Shown here: in pieces, positions 16,951 through 25,798 of the stretch | How positions within the stretch are numbered: position 1 is the first letter of the stretch | Layout of the letters: every line of letters begins with the position of its first letter | Origin: Eubacterium sp. | GTDB lineage: Bacteria; Bacillota; Clostridia; Lachnospirales; Lachnospiraceae | Direction of reading: 5' to 3' | Length of the DNA stretch: 64,000 nt | NCBI GenBank assembly: GCA_017420535.1 | Contig: JAFOIV010000062.1 | Span: 1-64,000 of the forward strand | Notes under the pieces: model-generated | Databases searched by the model: none | What the model was told of the DNA's origin: nothing | The model's input: only the letters and a program-made list of their open reading frames with translations | Translations under genes and position numbers: made by a program

Positions 16951-17967
16951 ATGAAAAAGAAAAATATAAAAACAATTATTTTTAGCTTAATTATCATACT
17001 AAGCATAATAATATTTGTTTTCGGTTATTCAGTACTGATTATGATGGGAAAAAATGATAGAAAAGACATAAGGTTCTTTTCTAATAAGCAGATCATATGT
17101 TGGATCGGTCCTGATTATGCATCAATAAAGCAAGTAAAAGAATATATGAATAATATATACTGCGTAGATTATGCTTTATTGGACCGTGGTTCAAGGGATA
17201 AGTATATTCATTTTAATGACGCTTTTCTGAATCAGATATTGGAAGATGAGGATATAAATATAGATGGTGACGTTTTTATAAATTTTGATTCAAAGGGACA
17301 ATGTTTTGAAGAAAATGAAGAATCATGGATTATTAAAAATGGAAAAAAATTAAAAGTTAATGGTAATTTTAAAAGTCCTAAGTATGAGGTGGATGATTTT
17401 GGAAATTACTATAATCTTGATTCAATAAATCTGAAAGATTATACGAAATTTGATTATTTGATAATAGATATGGGAGAAGATGCGGATGAAAAATCAATAA
17501 ATGAAACATGTGAAAAATTAAATGAGATTTTTCCAGAAAAAGAAATCCATAAATTTATAGGAGGTAAAGAAGGCGATATGAATTTTGCAAATAAGTATGC
17601 AGTGCTTATTTTTGCAATAGGATTGATTATAGCATTTAACTGTATAGATTTTACAGATAACTGGATTAAATATTATGATAAAGAGCTTATTATCAGAAGA
17701 AGACTCGGTGCCCAAACATTCAATAATATTATGTTTATTGTGAAAAAATATTCCTTAATAGTTGTTATATCTACAGTAATTGGAATTGCTATATCCTATG
17801 GTATAAAAAAATTATTGGATACAGATAAATTTAAATTGCTAGCCAGTCTTGTATGTAAGGAATATGGCTTTATGTCTATATTATTTGGGGTCGCTACTTC
17901 AATACTAATTTCAGGAACTATGTTATTTGTTGCAATTTTAATAAGAAAAAGCAAAAGAAGGATATGA
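16951..17967 (+). CDS. FtsX/MacB-like ABC permease subunit 2
   Basis: The 338-residue membrane protein has an N-terminal span (about 10-32), an outer domain and three C-terminal spans (about 209-228, 266-286, 312-333); its LIIRRRLGAQ stretch before the third span recalls the cytoplasmic coupling region of FtsX-type permeases. AAAGG lies upstream. It starts 15 bp after subunit 1 and ends 3 bp before the ATPase gene. Together the two permeases have 722 residues, close to the single fused integral membrane protein of lactococcin-972 loci; that comparison is from memory. Confidence 0.7.
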   Translation: MKKKNIKTIIFSLIIILSIIIFVFGYSVLIMMGKNDRKDIRFFSNKQIICWIGPDYASIKQVKEYMNNIYCVDYALLDRGSRDKYIHFNDAFLNQILEDEDINIDGDVFINFDSKGQCFEENEESWIIKNGKKLKVNGNFKSPKYEVDDFGNYYNLDSINLKDYTKFDYLIIDMGEDADEKSINETCEKLNEIFPEKEIHKFIGGKEGDMNFANKYAVLIFAIGLIIAFNCIDFTDNWIKYYDKELIIRRRLGAQTFNNIMFIVKKYSLIVVISTVIGIAISYGIKKLLDTDKFKLLASLVCKEYGFMSILFGVATSILISGTMLFVAILIRKSKRRI

Positions 17968-17970
17968 TAT

Positions 17971-18648
17971 ATGGACAATAAGATAATCGAATTAAAGGGT
18001 ATAAAGAAAAAATACGGCAAAGGTGATGGTACGGTCGAAGCTTTAAGAGGCGTTGATCTGGAAATAAAAGAAGGTGAAAGCCTGGCTATCATGGGCACTT
18101 CAGGATGTGGAAAAAGTACACTCCTAAATATATTGGGATGTATAGATACAGCCACAGAAGGAGACTATATTCTTGAAGATAAAAATGTAAAGGATTATAG
18201 CCAGAAGGATAAGGCCAGACTTCGTAATAAGGAATTCGGTTTTGTAGTTCAGGATTTTGCACTTATTCCAAGGCTTAATGTATATAATAATGTAAAACTT
18301 CCACTTGAATATACCAAGATGAATAAACGTGAAGCAAAAAAAGCTACAGTTGGTATTTTAGAAAAGGTGGGGCTTAAGGATAAAATAAAAGCTTATCCTG
18401 ATCAGTTGTCCGGTGGGCAAAAACAGCGAGTAGCCATAGCAAGGGCACTTGTGAATGATGCGAAGATTCTTCTTTGTGATGAACCGACAGGAGCTCTTGA
18501 TTCAGATACTACAGCTGAAATAATGGATTTATTTATGAATCTGTCCAGGGAATTTAATAAAACTCTTGTGATCGTAACACATGATGAAAAAGTAGCAGGA
18601 TACTGTGACAGAGTTATAAGAATAAAGGATGGGAAGATCGCTGGATAG
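17971..18648 (+). CDS. ABC transporter ATP-binding protein (LolD/MacB type)
   Basis: The 225-residue ATPase has every expected motif: Walker A GTSGCGKST (42-50), Q-loop VVQDF, signature LSGGQKQR, Walker B ILLCDEPTGALD and switch VTHD. The pattern is that of the LolD/MacB/YtrE class, which powers FtsX-like permeases. It begins 3 bp after subunit 2. A strong terminator follows, so it closes this four-gene locus. Confidence 0.93.
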   Translation: MDNKIIELKGIKKKYGKGDGTVEALRGVDLEIKEGESLAIMGTSGCGKSTLLNILGCIDTATEGDYILEDKNVKDYSQKDKARLRNKEFGFVVQDFALIPRLNVYNNVKLPLEYTKMNKREAKKATVGILEKVGLKDKIKAYPDQLSGGQKQRVAIARALVNDAKILLCDEPTGALDSDTTAEIMDLFMNLSREFNKTLVIVTHDEKVAGYCDRVIRIKDGKIAG

Positions 18649-18678
18649 TCAGATGGTAAAGTGAACAACAAAACTTAC

Positions 18679-18710
18679 AGAAAAACCACGTATTTACGTG
18701 GTTTTTCTTA
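18679..18710. terminator. Bidirectional terminator
   Basis: AGAAAAACCACGTA and TACGTGGTTTTTCT form a 14-bp stem (18679-18708) with A and T runs at either side. Confidence 0.9.
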
Positions 18711-18721
18711 TATTTATAAAA

Positions 18722-18751
18722 TTGACAGTATAATTATGCTGGTGTTATACT
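18722..18751 (+). promoter_or_regulatory. ileS promoter
   Basis: TTGACA (18722-18727), then extended -10 TGTTATACT with TATACT at 18746-18751 (18-bp spacer). The leader is only about 70 nt and holds no T-box. Confidence 0.8.
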
Positions 18752-18826
18752 TATTAGGTTATTATCGGGAGTAGTATACCGTTTTAACAGTTTTAGTTGA
18801 TCATTAATGAAAGGACATACATATAC

Positions 18827-21800
18827 ATGTACGACAAAGTATCAAAACAGCTTAGCTTTGTTGAAAACGAAGACAAAGTTCTTAAGTTCTGGAACGAAAA
18901 TGACGTATTCGAGAAAAGTATTGATGAGAAGAAAGAACTTCCAACATTTACTTTCTACGATGGACCTCCAACAGCAAACGGAAAGCCACATATAGGCCAC
19001 GTTCTTACACGTGTTATCAAGGATATGATTCCTAGATATCAGACAATGAAGGGGCACAAGATCATCCGTAAGGGTGGTTGGGATACTCACGGTCTCCCTG
19101 TTGAGCTTGAAGTTGAAAAGCTTATTGGAATTGAAGGCAAGGAGCAGATAGAGGAATACGGTATTGAACCTTTCATTAAGAAATGTAAGGAATCAGTATG
19201 GAAATATAAGGGAATGTGGCAGGAATTCTCAGATAAGGTTGGTTTCTGGGCTGACATGGATGATCAGGATTATGAGACAAGACCTTATGTAAGAAAACCA
19301 TATGTTACATACCGTAATGATTATATCGAGTCAGAGTGGTGGGCTCTTAAGACTATCTGGGATAAAGGACTTCTTTATAAGGGATTTAAAGTAGTTCCAT
19401 ATTGCCCAAGATGTGGTACACCTCTTTCATCTCACGAAGTAGCTCAGGGATATAAGACAATAAAGGATAGAACAGCTATCGTTCGTTTCAAGGTTAAAAA
19501 TGAAGATGCATATTTCCTTGCATGGACAACAACACCTTGGACACTTCCTTCAAATATCGGTCTTTGCGTAAATCCGGATGAAGCTTATGTAAAAGTTAAG
19601 GCTTGTGACGGATATACATATTATATGGCTGAAGCTCTTCTTGATAAGGTTATCGGTTCTCTTCTTGAAGAGAAAGATAAAGAAGGAAATGCTAAGTTTG
19701 AAGCATTTTCAAATGGAAAAGCTTATGAAGTACTTGAGACTTACAAAGGTAAGAATCTTGAATATAAGGAATATGAGCCTCTTTATCAGTGTGCAGCTGA
19801 TGCGGCTGAAAAACAGCATAAGAAGGCATTCTTCGTATATTGCGATAACTATGTAACTATGACAGATGGTACAGGTATCGTACATATCGCTCCAGCATTC
19901 GGTGAAGATGATGCAAGAGTTGGTAGAAAGTATGATGCTCCATTTGTACAGATGGTTGGAGCTGACGGTAAGATGAAGGAAGAAGCTGGCAAATTTGCAG
20001 GCATGAGATGCAAACCTACAGAGCATGAAATTGCTGAAGGTGCTATCGCATGTGATCCAGAAGTTCTTAAAGATCTTGCAGAGAGAGAACAGCTTTTTGC
20101 AGCTCCAAAGGTTGAACATGATTATCCACATTGCTGGAGATGTGATACTCCACTTATCTACTATGCTAGAGAATCATGGTTTATAAAGATGACTGCCGTT
20201 TCAGATGAAATGGTAGCAAATAATAATACAGTTAACTGGACTCCTGAAGGAATCGGTAAGGGACGTTTTGGCGAATGGCTTAAGAATGTTCAGGACTGGG
20301 GTATCTCAAGAGACAGATACTGGGGAACTCCACTTAATATCTGGGAATGTGCTGATTGCGGAGAGAAGATCTCAATCGGTTCTATTCAGGAATTAAAGGA
20401 GAAGTCTTCAAATGTATCTGACTGGGAGAATCCAGATCAGCCAAATGGTATCGAACTCCACAGACCTTATGTTGATAAGGTTGAGATCCCATGTCCACAT
20501 TGTGGTAAGGTAATGCATAGAGTTCCGGAAGTTATCGACTGCTGGTTTGACTCAGGTGCTATGCCATTTGCACAGTGGCATTATCCATTTGAAAATAAGG
20601 AACATTTTGAAGAGAACTTCCCTGCAGATTTCATTTCTGAGGCGGTTGACCAGACTCGTGGATGGTTCTACTCACTTATGGCAGAGTCAACACTTCTCTT
20701 CCACAAGGCTCCTTATAAGAACGTTGTGGTTCTTGGACATGTTCAGGATGAGAACGGCCAGAAGATGAGTAAGTCAAAGGGTAACGCAGTAGACCCTATG
20801 GAAGCTCTCAATAAATATGGCGCAGATGCCATCAGATGGTATTTCTATACAAATTCAGCTCCATGGCTTCCTAACAGATTCCATGAGAAGGCTGTACTTG
20901 AAGGAAAGAACAAGTTTATGGATACTCTCTGGAATACATATTCATTCTATGTACTCTATGCAGAGATCGATCAGTTCAATCCTCTTAATTATGACTTTGA
21001 TTATGATAGTCTTGCAGTTATGGATAAGTGGCTCCTTAGTAAGCTTAATTCATGCGTTAAGACTGTAGATGATAACCTGGCAAACTATAGAATTCCTGAG
21101 GCCGGTAAGGCTCTTGCTGAATTCGTAGAAGAAATGAGTAACTGGTATGTAAGACGCTGCCGTGACAGATTCTGGGCTAAGGGTATGGAGCAGGATAAGA
21201 TCAATGCTTACATGACTCTTTACACAGCACTTGTAACAATAAGTGAGACAGCAGCTCCTATGATCCCATTTATGACAGAGAGCATTTACCAGAACCTTGT
21301 AAGAAATATCGATAAGGATGCTCCAATCAGTATCCATCTTTGTGACTTCCCTTCTGTTGAGGAAGCTTTCATTGATAAGGAACTTGAGGAAAGCATGGAA
21401 GAGGTTCTTGATATCGTTGCATACGGCCGTGCTGCAAGAAATACTTCTCAGCAGAAGAACCGTCAGCCACTTGCAAATATGTATGTTAAGGCTGCTAAGG
21501 ATCTTGATGCACTTTATATCGATATCATCAAGGACGAGCTTAATGTTAAGAATGTAGAATTTAAGGATGATCTTTCAGAGTTTGCATCATACTCATTTAA
21601 GCCACAGCTTCGTACTGTTGGTCCTAAGTATGGTAAATTACTTGGAGGAATCAGAACATATCTTGCAGAAATTGATAGCGCAAAGGCTATGAATGACTTA
21701 AAGAACCAAGGTGCTATTAAGTTTGATGTTGATGGCAATGAAGTAGAACTTAAGGAAGAGGATCTTCTCATTGAGACAGCTGAATCAGGTGAGTTCGTTA

Positions 21801-22111
21801 CTGAAGGAGATAACAAGGTAACAGTTGTTCTTGATATCAGACTTACAGATGAACTTATTGAAGAAGGTTTCGTAAGAGAGATCATTTCTAAGGTTCAGAC
21901 AATGCGTAAAGAGGCTGGATTCGAAGTAACAGATAGAATCACACTTTATGTAGATGGAAATGACAAGATTAAGGACGTAGTTCTTAATAATGCCGATAAA
22001 CTTAAGAGTATTGTACTTGCAACAGATATAGTAACAGGCAGCGCTGCAGGATATTCTGGAGAGAAGGATATCAACGGCGAAAAGGTTGTTCTTGGCGTAG
22101 AAAAAAACTAA
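18827..22111 (+). CDS. ileS: Isoleucyl-tRNA synthetase
   Basis: This 1,094-residue class I synthetase charges tRNA-Ile. It has an exact HIGH motif (PHIGHVLTR, near residue 49), KMSKS (KMSKSKGN, near 646), the CP1 editing domain between them (TTPWTLPSN) and the anticodon-binding C-terminal part. GWDTHGLPVELEVEK resembles the eukaryote-like type 2 IleRS, a type often insensitive to mupirocin. The start at 18827 is chosen over an in-frame TTG at 18797 because GAAAGGA at 18808-18814 serves it and MYDKVSKQ fits the family. A sigma-A promoter lies just upstream. Confidence 0.96.
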   Translation: MYDKVSKQLSFVENEDKVLKFWNENDVFEKSIDEKKELPTFTFYDGPPTANGKPHIGHVLTRVIKDMIPRYQTMKGHKIIRKGGWDTHGLPVELEVEKLIGIEGKEQIEEYGIEPFIKKCKESVWKYKGMWQEFSDKVGFWADMDDQDYETRPYVRKPYVTYRNDYIESEWWALKTIWDKGLLYKGFKVVPYCPRCGTPLSSHEVAQGYKTIKDRTAIVRFKVKNEDAYFLAWTTTPWTLPSNIGLCVNPDEAYVKVKACDGYTYYMAEALLDKVIGSLLEEKDKEGNAKFEAFSNGKAYEVLETYKGKNLEYKEYEPLYQCAADAAEKQHKKAFFVYCDNYVTMTDGTGIVHIAPAFGEDDARVGRKYDAPFVQMVGADGKMKEEAGKFAGMRCKPTEHEIAEGAIACDPEVLKDLAEREQLFAAPKVEHDYPHCWRCDTPLIYYARESWFIKMTAVSDEMVANNNTVNWTPEGIGKGRFGEWLKNVQDWGISRDRYWGTPLNIWECADCGEKISIGSIQELKEKSSNVSDWENPDQPNGIELHRPYVDKVEIPCPHCGKVMHRVPEVIDCWFDSGAMPFAQWHYPFENKEHFEENFPADFISEAVDQTRGWFYSLMAESTLLFHKAPYKNVVVLGHVQDENGQKMSKSKGNAVDPMEALNKYGADAIRWYFYTNSAPWLPNRFHEKAVLEGKNKFMDTLWNTYSFYVLYAEIDQFNPLNYDFDYDSLAVMDKWLLSKLNSCVKTVDDNLANYRIPEAGKALAEFVEEMSNWYVRRCRDRFWAKGMEQDKINAYMTLYTALVTISETAAPMIPFMTESIYQNLVRNIDKDAPISIHLCDFPSVEEAFIDKELEESMEEVLDIVAYGRAARNTSQQKNRQPLANMYVKAAKDLDALYIDIIKDELNVKNVEFKDDLSEFASYSFKPQLRTVGPKYGKLLGGIRTYLAEIDSAKAMNDLKNQGAIKFDVDGNEVELKEEDLLIETAESGEFVTEGDNKVTVVLDIRLTDELIEEGFVREIISKVQTMRKEAGFEVTDRITLYVDGNDKIKDVVLNNADKLKSIVLATDIVTGSAAGYSGEKDINGEKVVLGVEKN

Positions 22112-22138
22112 ATACTTTTTTGTTGAAGGTATTAACAG

Positions 22139-22173
22139 ACAGGCACTAGGACATCATTCGTTTTAGTGCCTGT
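22139..22173 (+). promoter_or_regulatory. Leader hairpin before glgP
   Basis: ACAGGCACTA (22139-22148) pairs perfectly with TAGTGCCTGT (22164-22173). No T run follows, so it may be a weak ileS terminator or an RNA-stability or leader element. Confidence 0.5.
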
Positions 22174-22201
22174 AAACGTATTAAACAGGAGGAAGTTTAA
22201 C

Positions 22202-24688
22202 ATGGGAAATGTTGCAGGGTTCAGTAAGGAAGATTTTAAAAAAGAAGTCATCAAGAACTTAAAGACACTTTATAGAAAGGATCTTGATGAAGCTAATCCA
22301 CAGATGATATTTCAGGCTGTTTGTTATGCAGTAAAGGACGATATCATCGATAGATGGATTGCTACACACAAAACATACAAGAATAAAAATGTTAAAAAGG
22401 TCTATTACCTTTCAATGGAATTCTTAATGGGAAGAGCATTAGGAAATAATCTTTTAAATCTTGGTTATTACACTGAGGTTAAAGAGGCCCTTGAGGAAAT
22501 GGGACTTGATATTAATTTTATAGAAGATCAGGAAAGAGATCCAGCCCTTGGAAATGGTGGACTTGGAAGACTTGCCGCATGTTTCCTTGAATCTCTTTCG
22601 ACTCTTGGATATCCGGCTTATGGCTGTGGAATAAGATATAAATATGGCATGTTCCGCCAGGCTATAAAGGATGGTTATCAGATTGAGGAGCCGGATGACT
22701 GGCTTAAGAATGGTTATCCATTTGAAATTAAGAGGGCTGAATATGCTGTCGAAGTAAAATTTGGCGGCTATGTAAGAGTAGAAAATCAGGATGGCCGTCA
22801 CGTATTTATTCAGGAAGACTATCAGTCAGTACGTGCTGTACCATATGATCTTCCAGTTATCGGTTATGGTAATAATATAGTAAATACTCTTAGAATCTGG
22901 GATGCAGAAGCAATTCAGGAATTCAACCTTAATTCATTTGATAGAGGTGATTATAAGAAGGCTGTAGAGCAGGAAAACCTTGCTAAAAATATCGTTGAGG
23001 TTCTTTATCCAAATGATAATCATTATTCTGGTAAAGAACTTAGACTTAAACAGCAGTATTTCTTTATTTCAGCATCAATCCAGACTGCTATAAAGAAATA
23101 TAAAGAGAATAATGCAGATATCCACGACCTTCCAAACAAGGTGGTATTCCAGTTAAATGATACTCATCCAACAGTTGCTGTTGCAGAACTTATGCGTATC
23201 TTAATGGATCAGGAAAATCTTAACTGGGACGAAGCATGGAAGATAACAACTAAGTGCTGTGCTTATACTAATCATACGATCATGGCTGAAGCCCTTGAAA
23301 AATGGCCTATTGAGCTTTTCTCAAGACTTCTTCCTCGTGTATATCAGATAGTTGAAGAGATCAATAAAAGATTTGTTGAAAGGATCCAGCAGCTTTATCC
23401 AGGTAATCAGGATAAGATCAGAAGTATGGCTATTCTTTATGATGGACAGGTTAAGATGGCGCATCTTGCCATTGCAGGAAGCTTTTCTGTAAATGGTGTA
23501 GCTAAGCTTCATACAGAAATCTTAAAGAAGAGAGAACTGCATGATTTCTACGAAATGAGACCTGAGCAGTTTAATAATAAGACAAACGGTGTTACTCAGA
23601 GAAGATTCCTTGCTCACGGAAATCCACTTCTTAGCCAGTGGCTTAATGAAAAGATCGGTGATCAGTGGATCACTGACTTTGAAAGAATAGGAAAACTTAA
23701 GACATTTGTTGATGAGGATAAATACCAGCAGGAATTTATGAATATCAAATACCAGAATAAGGTAAGACTGGCCAAGTATATTAAGGAACATAATGGCATT
23801 GAAGTGGATCCTAATTCAATATTCGATATCCAGGTAAAGAGACTTCATGAATATAAGAGACAGCTTCTCAATATTCTTCATGTAATGTATCTTTATAATG
23901 AATTAAAGGAAAATCCTAACTTTGATATCTATCCAAGAACATTTATCTTTGGTGCAAAAGCTGCAGCGGGATATAGAAGAGCGAAGCTCACAATTAAGCT
24001 GATCAATTCTGTAGCTGATGTTATCAATAATGATAAATCCATCAATGGAAAGATCAAAGTTGTATTTATTGAGGATTATAGAGTGTCAAATGCGGAGATC
24101 TTATTTGCTGCTGCTGATGTATCAGAGCAGATCTCAACTGCTTCCCGTGAAGCATCAGGAACAGGTAATATGAAGTTCATGATAAATGGTGCAGTAACTC
24201 TTGGTACTATGGATGGTGCTAATGTTGAGATCGTGGAAGAAGTTGGAGCCGAAAATGCATTTATCTTCGGCCTTTCTGCAGATGAAGTAATGCGTTATGA
24301 GCGTGAAGGCGGATATAATCCTTGGGACATTTTCAATTCAAACCAGAATGTAAGAAGGGTTCTGACGCAGCTTATAAATGGTACTTATTCAGAGGACACA
24401 GAGCTTTTCAGAGAATTATATGATTCTCTTACAAAAGAAGATATCTATTTTATTTTAAAGGATTTCGATTCTTATGCAGAAGCTCAGAATAGAATAGATG
24501 CTGCTTACCGTGATGAGAAGAGATGGGCTCATATGGCTATGATGAACACAGCCTGCTCAGGAAAGTTCTCATCCGACAGAACTATTGAGGAATATGTTAA
24601 GGACATCTGGCACCTTGATAAAGTAAAGGTATCTCTTGAGGAAAAGACAAAAGATACAAAAAAGAAGGGTGTAAAGGCAACAAAGTGA
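22202..24688 (+). CDS. glgP: Glycogen/maltodextrin phosphorylase
   Basis: This 828-residue GT35 enzyme releases glucose-1-phosphate from alpha-1,4-glucans. The pyridoxal-phosphate site GTGNMKF and the ASREASGTGN / GTMDGANVEI block are complete, as are LGNGGLGRLAACF and QLNDTHP. The start at 22202 follows AGGAGGA (22187-22193); an upstream in-frame GTG at 22166 lies inside a hairpin and is not used. Acyl carrier protein and thioesterase genes follow closely (16 bp, then a 1-nt overlap), an odd partnership. With MalQ, GH13 and the transporter in this window it completes maltodextrin use. Confidence 0.96.
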   Translation: MGNVAGFSKEDFKKEVIKNLKTLYRKDLDEANPQMIFQAVCYAVKDDIIDRWIATHKTYKNKNVKKVYYLSMEFLMGRALGNNLLNLGYYTEVKEALEEMGLDINFIEDQERDPALGNGGLGRLAACFLESLSTLGYPAYGCGIRYKYGMFRQAIKDGYQIEEPDDWLKNGYPFEIKRAEYAVEVKFGGYVRVENQDGRHVFIQEDYQSVRAVPYDLPVIGYGNNIVNTLRIWDAEAIQEFNLNSFDRGDYKKAVEQENLAKNIVEVLYPNDNHYSGKELRLKQQYFFISASIQTAIKKYKENNADIHDLPNKVVFQLNDTHPTVAVAELMRILMDQENLNWDEAWKITTKCCAYTNHTIMAEALEKWPIELFSRLLPRVYQIVEEINKRFVERIQQLYPGNQDKIRSMAILYDGQVKMAHLAIAGSFSVNGVAKLHTEILKKRELHDFYEMRPEQFNNKTNGVTQRRFLAHGNPLLSQWLNEKIGDQWITDFERIGKLKTFVDEDKYQQEFMNIKYQNKVRLAKYIKEHNGIEVDPNSIFDIQVKRLHEYKRQLLNILHVMYLYNELKENPNFDIYPRTFIFGAKAAAGYRRAKLTIKLINSVADVINNDKSINGKIKVVFIEDYRVSNAEILFAAADVSEQISTASREASGTGNMKFMINGAVTLGTMDGANVEIVEEVGAENAFIFGLSADEVMRYEREGGYNPWDIFNSNQNVRRVLTQLINGTYSEDTELFRELYDSLTKEDIYFILKDFDSYAEAQNRIDAAYRDEKRWAHMAMMNTACSGKFSSDRTIEEYVKDIWHLDKVKVSLEEKTKDTKKKGVKATK

Positions 24689-24704
24689 TCATTGGAGAAT
24701 AAAG

Positions 24705-24941
24705 ATGATATTTGACAAAATAGTAGATATTACAACAAAAAGCTTAGGAATAGATGAACAGGAAGTTACAAGAGATGCTTCGCTTAAAGATGATTTTGCA
24801 GCTGATTCAGTTGATATTTATCAGCTTATCTATCTTCTTGAGGATGAATATAATGTGACTATTCCTGAAGAGAAAGCTGCAACGGTTAAGACAGTAGATG
24901 ATCTTATTAAGATGTTAAAAGAACTGGGAGTAGAAGACTGA
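24705..24941 (+). CDS. Acyl carrier protein
   Basis: The 78-residue protein has the ACP fold and phosphopantetheine serine in ADSVDIYQL (DSVD instead of the common DSLD). The acidic helix 2 is typical. TGGAG precedes the start. Its stop overlaps the ATG of the thioesterase gene by one base, so the two proteins are made together. It may be a dedicated carrier for that thioesterase and not the main AcpP, which usually sits with fatty-acid genes; that is inferred from context. Confidence 0.9.
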   Translation: MIFDKIVDITTKSLGIDEQEVTRDASLKDDFAADSVDIYQLIYLLEDEYNVTIPEEKAATVKTVDDLIKMLKELGVED

Positions 24942-25666
24942 TGTATTCTTTTGATACAAGAGTAAGATTCAGTGAGATTACAGAAAATAAGAAAATGTCT
25001 CTTGTGGCAATAATCAATTGCTTTCAGGACTGTTGTACATATGAAGCGGAAGATGGGGGTGTCGGACTGGATTGGTTCGACACCCATCACTCTACATGGA
25101 TGCTTGTAAACTGGCAGATAAAGATAAAAAAATATCCGGTTTTCTGCCAGAATATAAAGGTTACTACCTGGGCTTGTGGTTTTAGAGCATTCATAGGTAA
25201 GAGAAATTTTACCATTGAAGATAGGGAAACAGGAGAACTTCTGGTTTATGCATATTCAGAATGGGCATATGTAAATACAGAAAAAAACAGACCTGAAAGA
25301 AATGTTCCGGAGAAGGAATTGAATGTATATGGCATGAAGGAACCTCTCCAAATGGATTTCGAGACAGGAAAGATAGAGGTGCCACAGTTAGAGGCGGATG
25401 ATTCTGCGACTTTGTTGAATCCGATCACTGTTACTAGAACAGATATAGATACCAATCATCATGTAAATAATGGAAAATATATAGAATTAGCTATGTCAGT
25501 ACTGCCTGATGATATCAGGATAAATGGATTCAGGGCTGAATATAAACAGCAATCGGTGTTAGGGGATACCCTTTATCCTAAGGTTTATAGCTATAGTGAT
25601 AGAAGGCTCGTTATCTTGTATGACGAAAACAGTAATCCAAAGCTGATAGCAGAATTCTTATTATAA
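24941..25666 (+). CDS. Acyl-ACP thioesterase (FatA/FatB-like)
   Basis: The 241-residue protein is made of two hot-dog folds. The second carries DIDTNHHVNNGKYIELA, the Asn-His catalytic segment of the acyl-ACP thioesterase family, and the first has VRFSEITENKKMS and HHSTWMLVNWQIK. It would cut fatty acids from acyl-ACP in the cytoplasm. Translational coupling to the ACP gene suggests use of that carrier. Chain length preference cannot be read. Confidence 0.9.
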   Translation: MYSFDTRVRFSEITENKKMSLVAIINCFQDCCTYEAEDGGVGLDWFDTHHSTWMLVNWQIKIKKYPVFCQNIKVTTWACGFRAFIGKRNFTIEDRETGELLVYAYSEWAYVNTEKNRPERNVPEKELNVYGMKEPLQMDFETGKIEVPQLEADDSATLLNPITVTRTDIDTNHHVNNGKYIELAMSVLPDDIRINGFRAEYKQQSVLGDTLYPKVYSYSDRRLVILYDENSNPKLIAEFLL

Positions 25667-25727
25667 TCAAATAAAATTATATAATTGCGTCTAATAACAG
25701 GGACGTATAATAAGCGGGTAAAAAAGG

Positions 25728-25768
25728 AGAAGGAGCATATGGCTTACAGCCATATGCTCCTTCTTTAT
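25728..25768. terminator. Bidirectional terminator between convergent genes
   Basis: A perfect 16-bp stem (AGAAGGAGCATATGGC at 25728-25743, complement 25749-25764) with T-rich flanks on both strands separates the thioesterase gene from the minus-strand cellobiose phosphorylase gene. Confidence 0.93.
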
Positions 25769-25798
25769 TTGGAGAAAACGTGTTAAAAATAATCTTAA

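Noticed and set aside
18752..18826. T-box leader for ileS
   Set aside because: The leader is too short and has no T-box sequence or specifier hairpin.
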